DNA of 64,000 bases from Siphonodentalium dalli (Eukaryota; Mollusca; Scaphopoda; Gadilida; Siphonodentaliidae): positions 125,693,450 to 125,757,449 of the forward strand of contig CP136069.1 of NCBI GenBank assembly GCA_032622095.1, read 5' to 3'. Below are positions 47,327 through 58,784 of this stretch, piece by piece; within the stretch, counting starts at the first letter, position 1, and each line of letters starts with the position of its first letter. The notes under the pieces were generated by a model. It was not told the origin of the DNA. It saw only the letters and a program-made list of their open reading frames with translations, and did no database searches. Both the position numbers and the translations under genes were made by a program.

Positions 47327-47785
47327 TGTGACCCGCCATATCAAACCCAGTCGTAAGTCGGGATTTTTTTTACACTGTGCCAATGCATTCTCTTATATAT
47401 GCGAGTCGACCATAGGTCGCCTCGCATATATAAGAGAATGCATTGGCCTAACAATTGTTTACAATTTTAATAATTTGTTCTTGTTTTCTTTAACAATTTT
47501 ATAATTTCACCCATACAGAGCCCCAGACAAATATGAGCAGACGACACTCTTCTATATGCTTCTATATATGTGTGGGGCTCCATGCAGGGTAATGGATGTT
47601 TTTTATTTTACGTCCTAAAAATTGTAAGAAACATTTATTTTAAAAAAATGATAAAAAATTGTTAGGCCAATGCATTCTCTTATATATGCGAGGCGACCTA
47701 TGGTCGACTCGCACATATAAGAGAATGCATTGGCAGAGGGTAAAAAAATCCCGACTTACGACTGGATTTGATATGGCGGGTCACA
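47327..47785. mobile_element. MITE C: second copy of MITE A
   Basis: Same TIRs (TGTGACCCGCCATATCAAA), TA on both sides, and two palindromic modules at 47379-47447 and 47666-47734. The 459-bp copy differs from MITE A by few substitutions and small indels. It lies 47 bases from an SLC4A11 exon (47832), just past its splice donor. Confidence 0.9.
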
Positions 47786-47831
47786 TATAGTAAAGAAAGT
47801 GTTATGGGTCAATGTTGTCTGTGAAACTTAC

Positions 47832-47922
47832 CATCTAAATAGTCGGACAGGTAGTACGGCCATCTTTTCTTCAGATCGCTAATTATTCCACGGCCAATGG
47901 GAAATTTGTTGGAGGACTCTTT
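47832..47922 (-). CDS. SLC4A11: SLC4A11-like transporter, linker exon before TM1
   Basis: After ttttcgacag the exon encodes KESSNKFPIGRGIISDLKKR WPYYLSDYLD and ends in gtaagt. The vertebrate counterpart is [27 protein letters not shown]. 'F..GRGI..D...R.P.YLSDY.D' is the amphipathic linker between the cytosolic domain and the membrane domain, and is shared by SLC4 proteins. Phase 0 in, phase 1 out. Confidence 0.95.
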
Positions 47923-49429
47923 CTGTCGAAAAAAAAATCAGTCATATATGGTTTGATAATGATATTGTGGAATAGTTGAGCACAGCGATGAGTGGTTACT
48001 TTACGGGCGGTTCAATGTGTATATGCACATTGTTTGGTCCAGTTTAACGTCGAAGCAAATCGAACTTGCGTCTTTCCTTTTTATGGCATTATACCTATAC
48101 GTAAAAGCATATGGAATAACACTGGTTGATATGGTTATAGTTTTGCCAATAATGTGTAGTCATTAGCTTTTAGTTATTCTATGGATCCCGATATAGTTTC
48201 TATTTATCAGACAGTTAGGCCAAAAAAAATGTTTTGGTTCTCGGGCAATTTTTTTCTCAAATCAATGAGGGAGGTGGTATTTTTATTTTGTATTATTTCA
48301 GCTGTTATAATAAGTGTAGTAATCGTGTATATTAACCTTATTTCCCCATTGTGAGTTCATACTTAGCATAGTTGTTAGAAGTTCTGACTAAAACAATTTT
48401 CCTGACTTATTCTACCCGTACTTTTTATGTACATGTACACATATATATTTTTTAGTCGGAACTTCCAACAAATGAATGAGTGAACCATATATCTGTTTAA
48501 ATTAGTACATATAACACCTGAATATGATGCCAAATTGTAAAGTATAATAAGACACAAGTTTGTTTTAGACATGGACACATCATGTCAGAGGTACATCTTA
48601 TATCCTCAAATTGTGTTGTGACAAAACAAAAATGTACAACATTAACTTTACCTCATTCAGCATGGTTTGATATCACACACTTCAGACCCTCTTCCCAGGC
48701 TATGGCTCTGAGATGTTCCCAAAGAACACAACAATGTAAAATGGGTTTGTTTCAGTTGTTGTATTATAAGGGATAAGGTCAGCTGTGACTGGGCTCTCTC
48801 GGTATTGTTCTGAGACAATTTCTCCACTCAAAATACCCTTTACAACTAGAAGAAGTGTATATTCAGAGTTTGCATTTATTGGCACAATACACCACATGTT
48901 CCCTTGAGCGACAACCCCACCACGAGTATCCACTTTAATGTATTAAGGTGGATACTCGTGGTGGGGTTGTCGCACCAGGGGACCTATGCAATACACCAGT
49001 AATTGGCGTTTTGTTATTGTGTATTATTTGGAAAGAAACAAGCATGATTGCATGCTCCAATTACCAAGTTTAAAAATAACCAGTGTGACGTATTTTGTAA
49101 AATCCCCTTTTCTTTGGTTTATATATTTTTTTAAACCGGGAAGCAGAACATTAATTCTAAACAGAAACATTAGATCATATTTTTGTTAATTTCAGCAGAC
49201 TATCATCATTATATTGTCATATTGATATAAGAAGTTATATCATGGTCAGCTGTCACCATAGTATAAAAGCAGCAAAGCTAGAAAATATTCCAGGTTATAA
49301 ATGGACCGGCATATTAAACTCCACATTTTTTACTTTACCAGTACCGTAGGAAATTTTAAATTGAAAATCGAACAAACAGATGTGATTACAAACAATCAGG
49401 GACTTTTCTTAGATAAAATCGCGTTGGTA
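47923..49429 (-). other. SLC4A11: SLC4A11 intron with a strong palindrome
   Basis: Apart from the palindrome at 48908-48973, nothing was recognised. Confidence 0.5.
48908..48973. repeat. Near-perfect 66-bp palindrome
   Basis: gcgacaaccccaccacgagt and atccac (48908-48933) are exactly mirrored at 48948-48973 around a 14-base AT-rich centre. It shares the GGGG/CCCC-rich style of the palindrome at 9911-10012, though not its sequence. Confidence 0.88.
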
Positions 49430-51000
49430 ATCCCATCTTTTTAATTCTCTTTCCGTATTCTAAGTCACTGATTCCCTTCATTGTGATGAGTTTGGTAGCT
49501 CTCCTTTATACAGTTTCAATTGCGATTTGTTCTTTTCTGTATCTTGGATATTACTGATCCATACCCCAATATAGGGCCAGAATAGACGATTTGTAGAGTG
49601 TTGTGAACATCGCTTCGTCCATATGATTGAAGCTTCTTTGGATGAGTCATATTCTTGGGCTCGCTTTTTAAATGATGCTTGCCATATGTGGTTCAAATAA
49701 GTTCTGGTCGAAGATTATGCCAATATCTTTTTCTTGATCCACAGTTGTGATATCGATTTCCGTATTTCCTTCTCTCGGTGTGTACTTATATCCTGGATTG
49801 GACATGCATGCCTATATGGCGTACTTTACAATTTGATGAGTTGAATCGATATGTCTAACCAGTCGGCGAAATTATCTAGATCTGGCTGAATAGCTTCGTT
49901 GTCTTGTATCTCATGTTAGATTTTGGTGTCGTCAGCAAATATTTTTGTTGATGATTTGATATGGTCTGTGAAGTCGTTGATGAATACTAGGAACAATGTC
50001 GGTCCTAGTACAATCCCTGAGGTATTACACTGAAGACTTCTGGCGTGCTTTGAGTTGTCGCTCCCAACTTTAACCATTTGTTTTCTGTCAGTCAGGAAGC
50101 ATTCGATCCATTTTAAGACCATTCGCTTTATTCCATTCGAGTAATCTTCTGTGTGGTACCGTGTCGAATGCTTTTCGAAAGTCGAGATAGATGTACATGT
50201 ATCTATGTTATTTTGTTATATCAATTGATGTAAACAGGTCACCTTGAATTTCCAGTAATTGTGTTAGACATGAATGTTTTTCTCTGAATCCATCTGAATG
50301 CTGGTTTGTTAATATTTCATTCTTTTCTAGGTTTTCTATCAGTTTGTCTCGGATTATTTTCTCTAATATTTTGCACACTATGCTGGTTAGACTGACTGGT
50401 CTGTAATTGTCAGCTATGTTGTCACCTTTCTTAAAATTTGGACAGACTGTTACTGTTTTTCATTCATGTGGGATAGCACCATTCACTATTGACTTTGTGA
50501 ATATTTTTGAAATGGCAGGACATATAGTTTAGGCAGCTCATTGAAGAATTATGGGTGAATCATGTTCTCTCCTGGACATTTCGATGAGTCTAACTGGAGA
50601 ATATGTCTCAACACTATTTCTTCTGTCACGAATACACGAATATATAACTTATCTCAGTCTAAGCTCTTCGTCTCCATGGTTGGGGTATCTGCACAATATT
50701 CCACATTGAAAGCACAGCTGAAGAATTTGTTGAAGATTTCCGCTTTATCTTTGTCGTTCCTACACACAGTACCACATCCCTTCTCGAGGTCACACAGTCT
50801 TGTTTCTATCTTGATCTTGATTCTTGCCTATCTCCAGAATGACTTTGGATTTTTTTTTAATTTACTAGTTCTTTGTCATAGTTGGTATGGGCTTCTCTGC
50901 ATTCGCTGCATTTCTTGCTTGTTTGTAATATTTCGAGGATTTATGTTGTACCGATATCTTTTCCATGCTTTCCTCTTAATCTCTATAGCTTTCATTGTAT
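49430..51000 (-). pseudogene. Non-LTR retrotransposon reverse transcriptase, decayed
   Basis: Reading the - strand from right to left gives, in broken frames: NPKSFWR (entry to the RT region); ILEKIIRDKLIENLEKNEIL with GFREKHSC (fingers); DFRKAFDTVPHRRLLEW (RT motif A region); VLKWIECFLTDRKQMVKVGS; GPTLFLVFINDF; the catalytic FADDTK; and the thumb and C-terminal YGKRIKKMGLPT. The motif order and FADD box are those of Jockey/CR1-type LINEs. Many stops and shifts make it dead. The longest intact stretch is about 68 residues around the catalytic site. It lies in the same direction as SLC4A11 inside one of its introns. Confidence 0.88.
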
Positions 51001-53054
51001 ATTTTAAAAAGTAAACAGTATTTATTTCATATAATTCCAAAAACAATGAATGGTACAAAATATGAAGCATGAATAGTGGTTGTATGGAGGGTCGTTTCCG
51101 ATTACGCGTGACTCTGTGAGAATCATGACATAATATTAGGTAATTGTGTTCATAATAAATTTAGAAGATCGTTGTTGGTATCTATGTTACTCAGCTACTC
51201 ACAGTATGGGCTGGATCGATAGATATATAACAATGAGACTTTTTGTATTTTTTTTATTCATGGTATTTTAATGTTCTTTTGGTAAGTGCTTGTGACAGGT
51301 ATGTGGTTGTTTGTAGATGATATTCTTTCTGATTTGAAGAGAGTCCATCCTTCTTTATTCTTATCTTTTAATCTTTCGCGATTGATTTTGTTTAGCTGAG
51401 CTATCTCTAGGAAAAAGTGACCACCAACTGCTTATTTTCGATTTCATCTGCTACGAAGAGATAACACCGTACTGGACTACAACAAGAGCGATTACGAGAA
51501 AATTAAACGAAGAGCTACTTTAGCAGTTGGTGATAACTTTTCCTAGGGGTGGGGGATGATTTATGTTTTGTACCATAAGTGCATGGGTCATTTGTGAATA
51601 TTAGGTCGAGCGTTGATGAAGTTTGAAGCGTGTTGGTTCTTCAACATGTTGGTATAATGAGCCATCAATTATGTAATCTGAAAATTTAAATTTCTTTGAG
51701 TCTTCTGTATACACTGTTTCACAGTTTTTGGAAATTATTCGCCGATAAATACACACATACCATCACTTTAATAATAACAATATATAGATAAGTACATTTA
51801 TGCTGGCAAATTCGGAATCAACCGGACTACCGGTACCACCACTTACGTACACTTTCGTTTTTTTTAATGCACATGTATAATCATCACGATTTGAATGAAT
51901 ACGAATTCTCCATTAGTGGAGGTAATACAAACATACCAAACACTTATTGTGGGTTTACTGGAAACTAAACAAAACGGCCATTTCCACTTCGCTCGGAAAT
52001 AACTAAATAACTCGGTTATTTCCAATAGTGAAGCACATAAGATATCAACTTGTTTCAAAAAATAAACTAGCATATGCTCGTAACAGTCAAAATGCTATGG
52101 TTTCGTGTCAGTTCTTCATATATAGAGGATATGAAATGAGTGTTTCTCTCATATGATATTTATGAAAATAGTCTAAGAATTGTCAGTTTTCTCGAGCCTC
52201 CGGCGAGATAAAACTGAAAATTCGTGACGAATTTCATAAATATCATATGAGACAAACACGAGTTACATATTCTATTTATCATATGACACCTATAAATTGA
52301 TTATGATGTCCAAAACGCACACAAATCACTAAATAGCTATATGACATCGGTAGCAAAAGGTTAATGTGACGTCACTTCATTGCACCGGAAGCCCAATTAC
52401 ACCTGGTGAACTAGCATAAATAATATGCACGCGAAGATATAGTGCGCTATTCTGTTCTCAGTTTATGAATGGATATGAAGAGTCTGACATGATCCCGAAG
52501 TTGCAGAAGGGACTATGTATTTTAAGCTGCTGAATGTTGTGCAGACATTTGGGTAGTTGTGGAAGTCATTTTAGTTGATAAAAAATACTCAGAGAGGTTC
52601 GGGTAACGGTCGAAGCGCAAATTGACCACTTGAACCCTGAATTGATATAACCCACCAATAACTTTATTACATGATCCAAAACCTAGATAAAAGATACAAG
52701 ATACTTAACTAAAAAAATGGGACGAGAAACTAACATAGGCTTTAAAAAGAATGGTATAGTCCCAGATAAATTAAGGCTCTTTGATGTAATGTATTTAATG
52801 GCGTATATTTAATGAAATAAATTGAAAACTCTTCATTCATTAGAGATTGTTGTAAAAATATTGGAAGCCATCGTATTTTGAGACGTATTTTACGATATAA
52901 GTGTCTTCACAACGTTGGGAATACAAACACATGAAGAAAAAAAATTCTAGTTCAGAATACACGATAAAATGTTTACAATTGAATTGTTTGATCGATGAGC
53001 GAAATATCACCAAAAGTAAACTTAGTTAAAGGACACAAGTCTGTTGACGGATGG
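51001..53054 (-). other. SLC4A11: SLC4A11 intron, unassigned
   Basis: Contains a foldback at 52126-52265 and, just before it, a fragment of the MITE family at 36347-36832. No gene recognised. Confidence 0.5.
52126..52265. repeat. Imperfect foldback, ~40-bp arms
   Basis: gaggatatgaaatgagtgtt and tctcatatgatatttatgaa (52126-52165) pair with ttcataaatatcatatgaga ... acacgagttacatattc (52226-52265). A short inner stem ctcgagcc/cggcgag caps it. Likely a MITE remnant. Confidence 0.7.
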
Positions 53055-53062
53055 GTTCTAAC

Positions 53063-53814
53063 TAGTGTTCGGTCCGAATATTCGAATGTTCGAATATTGG
53101 CTCGTAAAAATAAATATTCGAATAAATATTTGACTATTCGAATATTCGAGAATAATCTCCGGGTAATTGTTTCCTGGTTTGTTATTAGTCTGAGGGTCTG
53201 TTAAAACTATAGTCTATTTTCGACTGACCATAAACGAATTAATATGACGTAACTGTAACGTTCTGATTTGATTGGCGTCATGACGTCGAAATAATTTTAT
53301 TATCTAGGTGTAAACCAGACCGTGCTTGCGTGTGGTCATAGGAAGCGGACCTATAGGGCATCGTATTTGTTTTGTTTTTTTTGCGCGTTGTCACTTGTGT
53401 GTATATGGCGTCAATTTCGAAGAAATCAGATATATGGACTTACTTCACGTAGGATGCCAGAACTAAAAAGGCTACCGCAGGGCTTATCTCTACTGAAAAA
53501 CGCAACCGGTTGAAGCCGCAGACTGTCCGAATGTTACACTTCTTTAACAAGAACCTTTAAAAGCCATGCATGGGACATTGACTACTTGAACTTCAAAAAC
53601 AGATAAACTCTTGCTATTGAGCCAAAAGACTTTTTGTTCTCTCTTTTTTTTGCGTATAGCATGTGCATGGATAAATATGCTATTTCATTAAATAATAAAT
53701 TGGTTCCAAAATATGTTATCTATATAATTTTATAATTTATCTAACTATTCGAATATTCGCTCGTTATTCGAACCGAATATTCGAATAACGAAATCCGTCG
53801 AATACCGAACACTA
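53063..53814 (+). mobile_element. hAT deletion derivative with perfect 8-bp TSDs
   Basis: TIRs begin TAGTGTTCGG and end CCGAACACTA. They are flanked by an exact 8-bp target duplication GTTCTAAC at 53055-53062 and 53815-53822. TIR form and 8-bp TSD identify a hAT transposon. Next to both TIRs are clusters of short cgaatattcg motifs, likely transposase binding sites. The 752-bp interior retains a start-like frame near 53406 (MASISKKSDIWTYFT then a stop), which resembles the N-terminus of BED zinc-finger transposases. The transposase body is deleted. Confidence 0.92.
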
Positions 53815-54830
53815 GTTCTAACGGACTAAAATTAATTTATAAAAGTATGTAAGACAACTATCATAAACAAGTATACTTGACCCAACAGACTTCGTCGCTT
53901 TAATCACCATGCAATGCCCTCACATACTTGTATTATTGCTTGCACATTTACCTATACTGCGATGCGTCTGGACCCTCAAGGATGCGTCAAGGAATATTTA
54001 TGCAAATTTAGAGTTATCACTCATTACACACACCGTGAACTCCTTATTCGTCAGACTTAAAAAGGTATTCTGAAAAGTTATGAGGAGGTATTCATCAGTC
54101 AAACAAACCGCCTAGGGGAGTGACGCTCGTTGGAATTTAGTTGAATGAGACTTAACGATAAAAGTGTATACGGGGAATAATTAGTTAAGAAATGGATGTG
54201 GTGTACGTGTCATCGAGGGATATAGCGCTGTGGTCGTTGGGAACTCATTTCTTATATTATACAGCTTTTTGATGATTTATTCCCATAAAAAGCAGATTAT
54301 ACTTATTTACTTTGCACATGCAAAACTATATAAGTCAGCCGAATACTAGATTGAGTTTCAACTGTGAATTATCTATCGATTTCCGTATTCTACTCACGTG
54401 ACGCCAGTGATTTATAAAGAACACAACTATGTGTATTAATTGTTATGATATAGTTATGTTTGCTCCCATGCACTGTCGATAACCGACATTTAGTTTGTTG
54501 GGCGGCAATAGAACGGTGATTTCAACAACATTTGCGACCGCTACACCAAGCATGTAGTAACGATTGCGTGATCGACATAAATAACTGGTTTCAATGCAAT
54601 TCAGGTGAATTTTTAAAAGCATGCATAATTGTTCTGCTGGCCGATTTTAGTGACCATGTCAAAAATTTGTGACATTGTGTTCGTGTGTATACGGTCTGTG
54701 ATTTATGTGGATATAACATGGGTGACCCACTTGTCATTGACCAATAATAACCGACCATGATTTCGTGTAACACGGGCGGGCTATGTAACTATGTGTGTAA
54801 CCTACATGGCGAAGATGGGTTGATACTCAC

Positions 54831-55028
54831 TACGAAATGAGACAGTGCGTCGGTTGACTGACGATTTTCCGGCAGGCCCTGGTGGTCCGTGAGTTCTTGG
54901 GCTCTTTTCTGCAGTAGATCTTTGAAATGCTTCTCGCTGTGGACATGTGAAAGCTTATTCCGGAAGTCGGCATCAAGAAACAGCGTGGCAAACGTACAAC
55001 CCGTCTCTTCTGAACTTTTCGTGGTTTT
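54831..55028 (-). CDS. SLC4A11: SLC4A11-like transporter, cytosolic-domain exon
   Basis: After attctttcag the exon encodes KTTKSSEETGCTFATLFLDA, DFRNKLSHVHSEKHFKDLLQ and KRAQELTDHQGLPENRQSTD, then ALSHFV, and ends in gtgagt. It matches the C-terminal part of the SLC4A11 cytosolic domain ([46 protein letters not shown]). The domain adopts the band-3 cytoplasmic (PTS-EIIA-like) fold. Phase 0 on both sides. The exons upstream of it, encoding the remaining ~300 residues, were not found in 55029-64000. The gene as a whole encodes a membrane transporter of H+/OH- or NH3 with Na+ coupling reported in vertebrates; substrate here is inference. Confidence 0.92.
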
Positions 55029-55647
55029 CTGAAAGAATAATAATTTGTTGTTACATAATTAGCCCCTAAATCTTTTAGCAAGACATAAGTGTATTATCGA
55101 CACGCGCATTGACATAAGAGCTTAGCTCAATGATGTCGATGTCAACGCCGGAACATTATTATTATTTTAATTAGAATATAACTATGATATAACTGTGAGA
55201 TAAACATAGCATGGGTTACAAGGGTGGTTGAACAATTTTGTCAACACGAAAAGACTTATTTAAAATGGAACTATATTTTTTCTTGAAGGTGTCTTTACTT
55301 CCTCTTTGGTTGTGATAAGGACATCAATGTTAATTAACCACGGCTGTTTCGAGGTCGTTTTTCTGTTGCATAAAAAATTATAAATAATACCACCACCGTT
55401 ATTCGGAGAATTCCGTGACTAAACTACGAATGACGTATTAGTGGCGAGCAAATTAAAAACACAGATTAGGCCACTGTGTAGGAACTGTTACATCGGAAAT
55501 CGTTCTATCGCTGGTAGTGTGATAGTGCAGCGGCCAAATCGAAAAAGAGCTCTAGTTTTCGAGATACCCCTACCCACGGTAGAACAAGTTAAAACTAACT
55601 TTTTTTAAAGGAGAAATATATACTCTTTACGAAAATGATAGTGAAAA
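55029..55647 (-). other. SLC4A11: SLC4A11 intron, unassigned
   Basis: No coding exon or repeat family recognised. Confidence 0.5.
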
Positions 55648-56960
55648 ATAACGGAATTGGTGGTGGCTATTCTCAAATCGACGATGAACGATACCCACCA
55701 GTGACTTTTCCCAGAAATTAACGATTTTGGTAAAGTGAGCCCTGCGGCTATGTCCTAAGTTATTTGCCCACATTGTTGGTGTTAAAATGACTACAGCATA
55801 CCATATTTGTACCTGATATGCAAGAAGTGTTGGTTAATTTTGATTTTCGTGCCATTTGGAGCCGAAACATTTATTTTTTGTTGAAAAATCGCTCTTTTTC
55901 AAAAACATTATATGTTTCGAACATTATCATTCAAACGTATATTGCAATAATATTGAAATATTTAGGTCATATGGTGTAGTAGTTATCTAACAAGCATATG
56001 AAGAAAAAAGTTAACAAAAATTTTGAACGGTTTACGAGATATTGGATTTTAGCTACCCCTCCCCCAAACACGTTTTTGGTCGAAAAAAATACATATTTTT
56101 GATAATGTCATTACAAACATTTTTGAATTGATCTGAATGGGACCCAATATGAATATTGTACTGAAAGTGTTGTCCAGAGATGCCGTTTAATCGATTACAG
56201 ATGTGTTCAGGCTTTCAGACCCCCAGTTACAACAACAACAATTATTTTATTGATAACAGTTAATTTTGCATGCATTAACATCGATGTTAAGTACTAAAAC
56301 CTTTGTTATAAACAACGTGACCAACTATATAACATATGGCTCAGTATTTATCTGGACAACACAAGTAGAAAGAATTTGACAGAAATTGAAAAATAATGGA
56401 ATAGGTGGTGGCTATTGTCAAATCGACGATGAGCGATACCCTCCAGTGACTTTTTCCATAAATTAACGATTTTGGTAAAGCTAGCCCTGTGGCTATGTCC
56501 TAGCCTATTTGCCCATATTGTTGGGGTTAAAATTACTACATTATACCATACTTCTACGTGATATGAAAAAAGTGTTGGTTAATTTAAATTTTCCTGCCAT
56601 TTGGAGCCAAAATATTTATTGTTTGCTGAAAAATCGCACTTTTTCACAAAAATATTATCATTCAAATGGATATTGTTATAATGCCCAAATATTTAATTCT
56701 TATGGTGATGCAGTTATTTGCCAAGCATATGCAGAAAGAAGTTAACAGAAATTTAGAACAATTTGCGAAATAATGGATTTTAGCTACACCTCCCCCAAAC
56801 ACGTTTTTGGTCGAAATATTACATATTTTTGTTCAGAACTTTACCAAACTTCCCAATTGATCATACTGGGACCCAACATTATTCTTTTGCTGAAAATTGA
56901 GCCCGGGGACATTGCTTAAGTGGTTAAAGACGTGTTCAGGCTTCCAGACCCCAAATTACA
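55648..56960 (+). repeat. Direct duplication, period about 744 bp
   Basis: ggtggtggctatt.tcaaat and the following cgacgatga.cgatacc lie near 55660 and again near 56404. They continue in parallel through gccatttggagcc.aaa.at and cccccaaacacgtttttggt. Divergence of roughly 10 percent marks an old tandem duplication. Non-coding. Confidence 0.85.
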
Positions 56961-57109
56961 ACAACAACGCATTTTATTTGCTATTACATACAATAAGTGT
57001 CGCATATCAATCAACCAATCAATAGTTTATTCTCAAAAAACCAATAATGGTATACAGAGATTACAATAATTGGACAGCTGGAGAACCCAGCATGTCCGAC
57101 GTATAGATG

Positions 57110-57420
57110 CACAAGTACTCCATTCGCGTTTAAGATTGAAATGCAGTAGTTTGAACTATGGCCAATTGAGTAATCACATTAAAACGTCCCCTCTCTGTCA
57201 TTGTGGCAAATAGAAAAAGCATATCATTACTTTTTGGAATACAGTGGTCCTAAGACTGAACTTCTATGCGCCATACTGAATGTAATTTTATCAGAAATAC
57301 TCTTTTTATGTACAGCAACTCAGTCAGCGCGAAAATATTAAAATAGTTGACGGGGTTCAGACATTTATCTCGAAAACAAAGCGATTTCCATAATGCTGCC
57401 ATTTGTTAAAACTTCGTGAA
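57110..57420 (+). pseudogene. LINE ORF2 C-terminal relic
   Basis: In + frames with stops it reads CHCGK then HIITFWNTVV and, after a shift, VDGVQTFISKTKRF. The CxC...H knuckle followed by a hydrophobic segment and a 'V..FI..TKRF' end is a typical LINE ORF2 C-terminus. Heavily decayed. Confidence 0.6.
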
Positions 57421-58674
57421 AAGCATTGAAACCCTGCTGAGCGCGAAATTTACCACCTCCAGATCGTCTGCAATCTCACGGCGACGGGCGTATCAATGAA
57501 GAAAAAAACATTATCTGTGTAGCATTGCGTCCAATCAGCTCCAACGAAACTATGTGTATATCATTGTATCCAATCAGTTCCAACTGGATTACATCCTAAT
57601 TTCCCCCATACAATCTCCCTCCCAGATAAATTGTTTACCTCCGGATAGAACTACCACATACTTATATATCGCATAGTTTCGGCCACAATATATGTTGATA
57701 TTGAATTCATAATCCCTTCAGTACATGATGTGTTCAAGACTTCAAATAGGGTAGGGGCTCTCTGCAAACTACTGTGTAGGTAGAATGCCATTGGCACTGG
57801 ACACATGGTGTGTACCTCCAATATCTATACAGTATTGTATACATGTGTATACACATGTTGTGTATGTTTTTCTATATTTACACATATATGTGTAAACACT
57901 TGAACATATATGTGTATCGAGTACCGGTATTGGCCAGGCATGCGCACTGATAAAACTCCATCTGCACGCGTTGTATCATGGTAGCCATATTGGTGTGTTG
58001 GTGTTGATCACAGTTTTGACTCCAATAAGGACCAAGACCACTGAATTTGAGCCGTTATACAAGAATATTTTTAGTAAAGGTGAGAATATTTATGCAAACA
58101 TACGAAGAACGTAATTAGATACTTCGTACATAATGTTGATTGAAGGTAAATTCGACGAAACAGTAGGCTAATGCTAATTCGGGAATTTACACTCGACTCA
58201 TCATCAATTGGTAATGTTATAGTATACTAGTTGGAACTAATAACTATATATTCAAATTTCAAAAGTTATTTAGTCTAGTATGGAAGCCGGAATCCGGTAA
58301 ATGTATCGAACAAATGTGTCCGGAAATTACCTTTCCCTGCGACCGGAAACCTTGACCTTTCTATTTCTGCCGTAAAGATTCGCATAATTTCGTGTTCGAT
58401 AACACGTATACTGCACTTTCTGCAGTATTATTCCTTAAATTATACTCAGTTCTCAACAATGTGAAGTATGCTTACATATTAATTTTTCTAAATGAAAAAA
58501 ACTCCAACAGGCTGTCACTCACTGACTGTGTAAAGTGTGTTCACTGGCAACCTGCACACACAGCCACAGGCATTCTGAAACTTTCACTGAAAGTTCTGTC
58601 GAGTTCTGAACAGTGAGTGATAAATAGTTAAAATACATTTATATTATTTATTAATATCTGCCTATAAGTGAGCT
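57421..58674 (-). other. Intron or upstream region, unassigned
   Basis: Contains a short palindromic tatacatgtgtatacaca tract near 57838-57860. No exon recognised on either strand. Confidence 0.45.
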
Positions 58675-58686
58675 CCATGAATTTAG

Positions 58687-58774
58687 TTCCTTGTTCCTTG
58701 TTCCTTATTCGGCTCCTTATTCAAATCTTTTTAGTTCCTTGTTCCTTGTTCCTTATTCGGCTCCTTATTCAAAT
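58687..58774 (+). repeat. Short repeat of gttcctt units
   Basis: Two copies of ttccttgttccttattcggc followed by tccttattcaaat, about 49 bp apart. They immediately precede the 173-bp satellite. Confidence 0.85.
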
Positions 58775-58784
58775 TCAGCATCTG

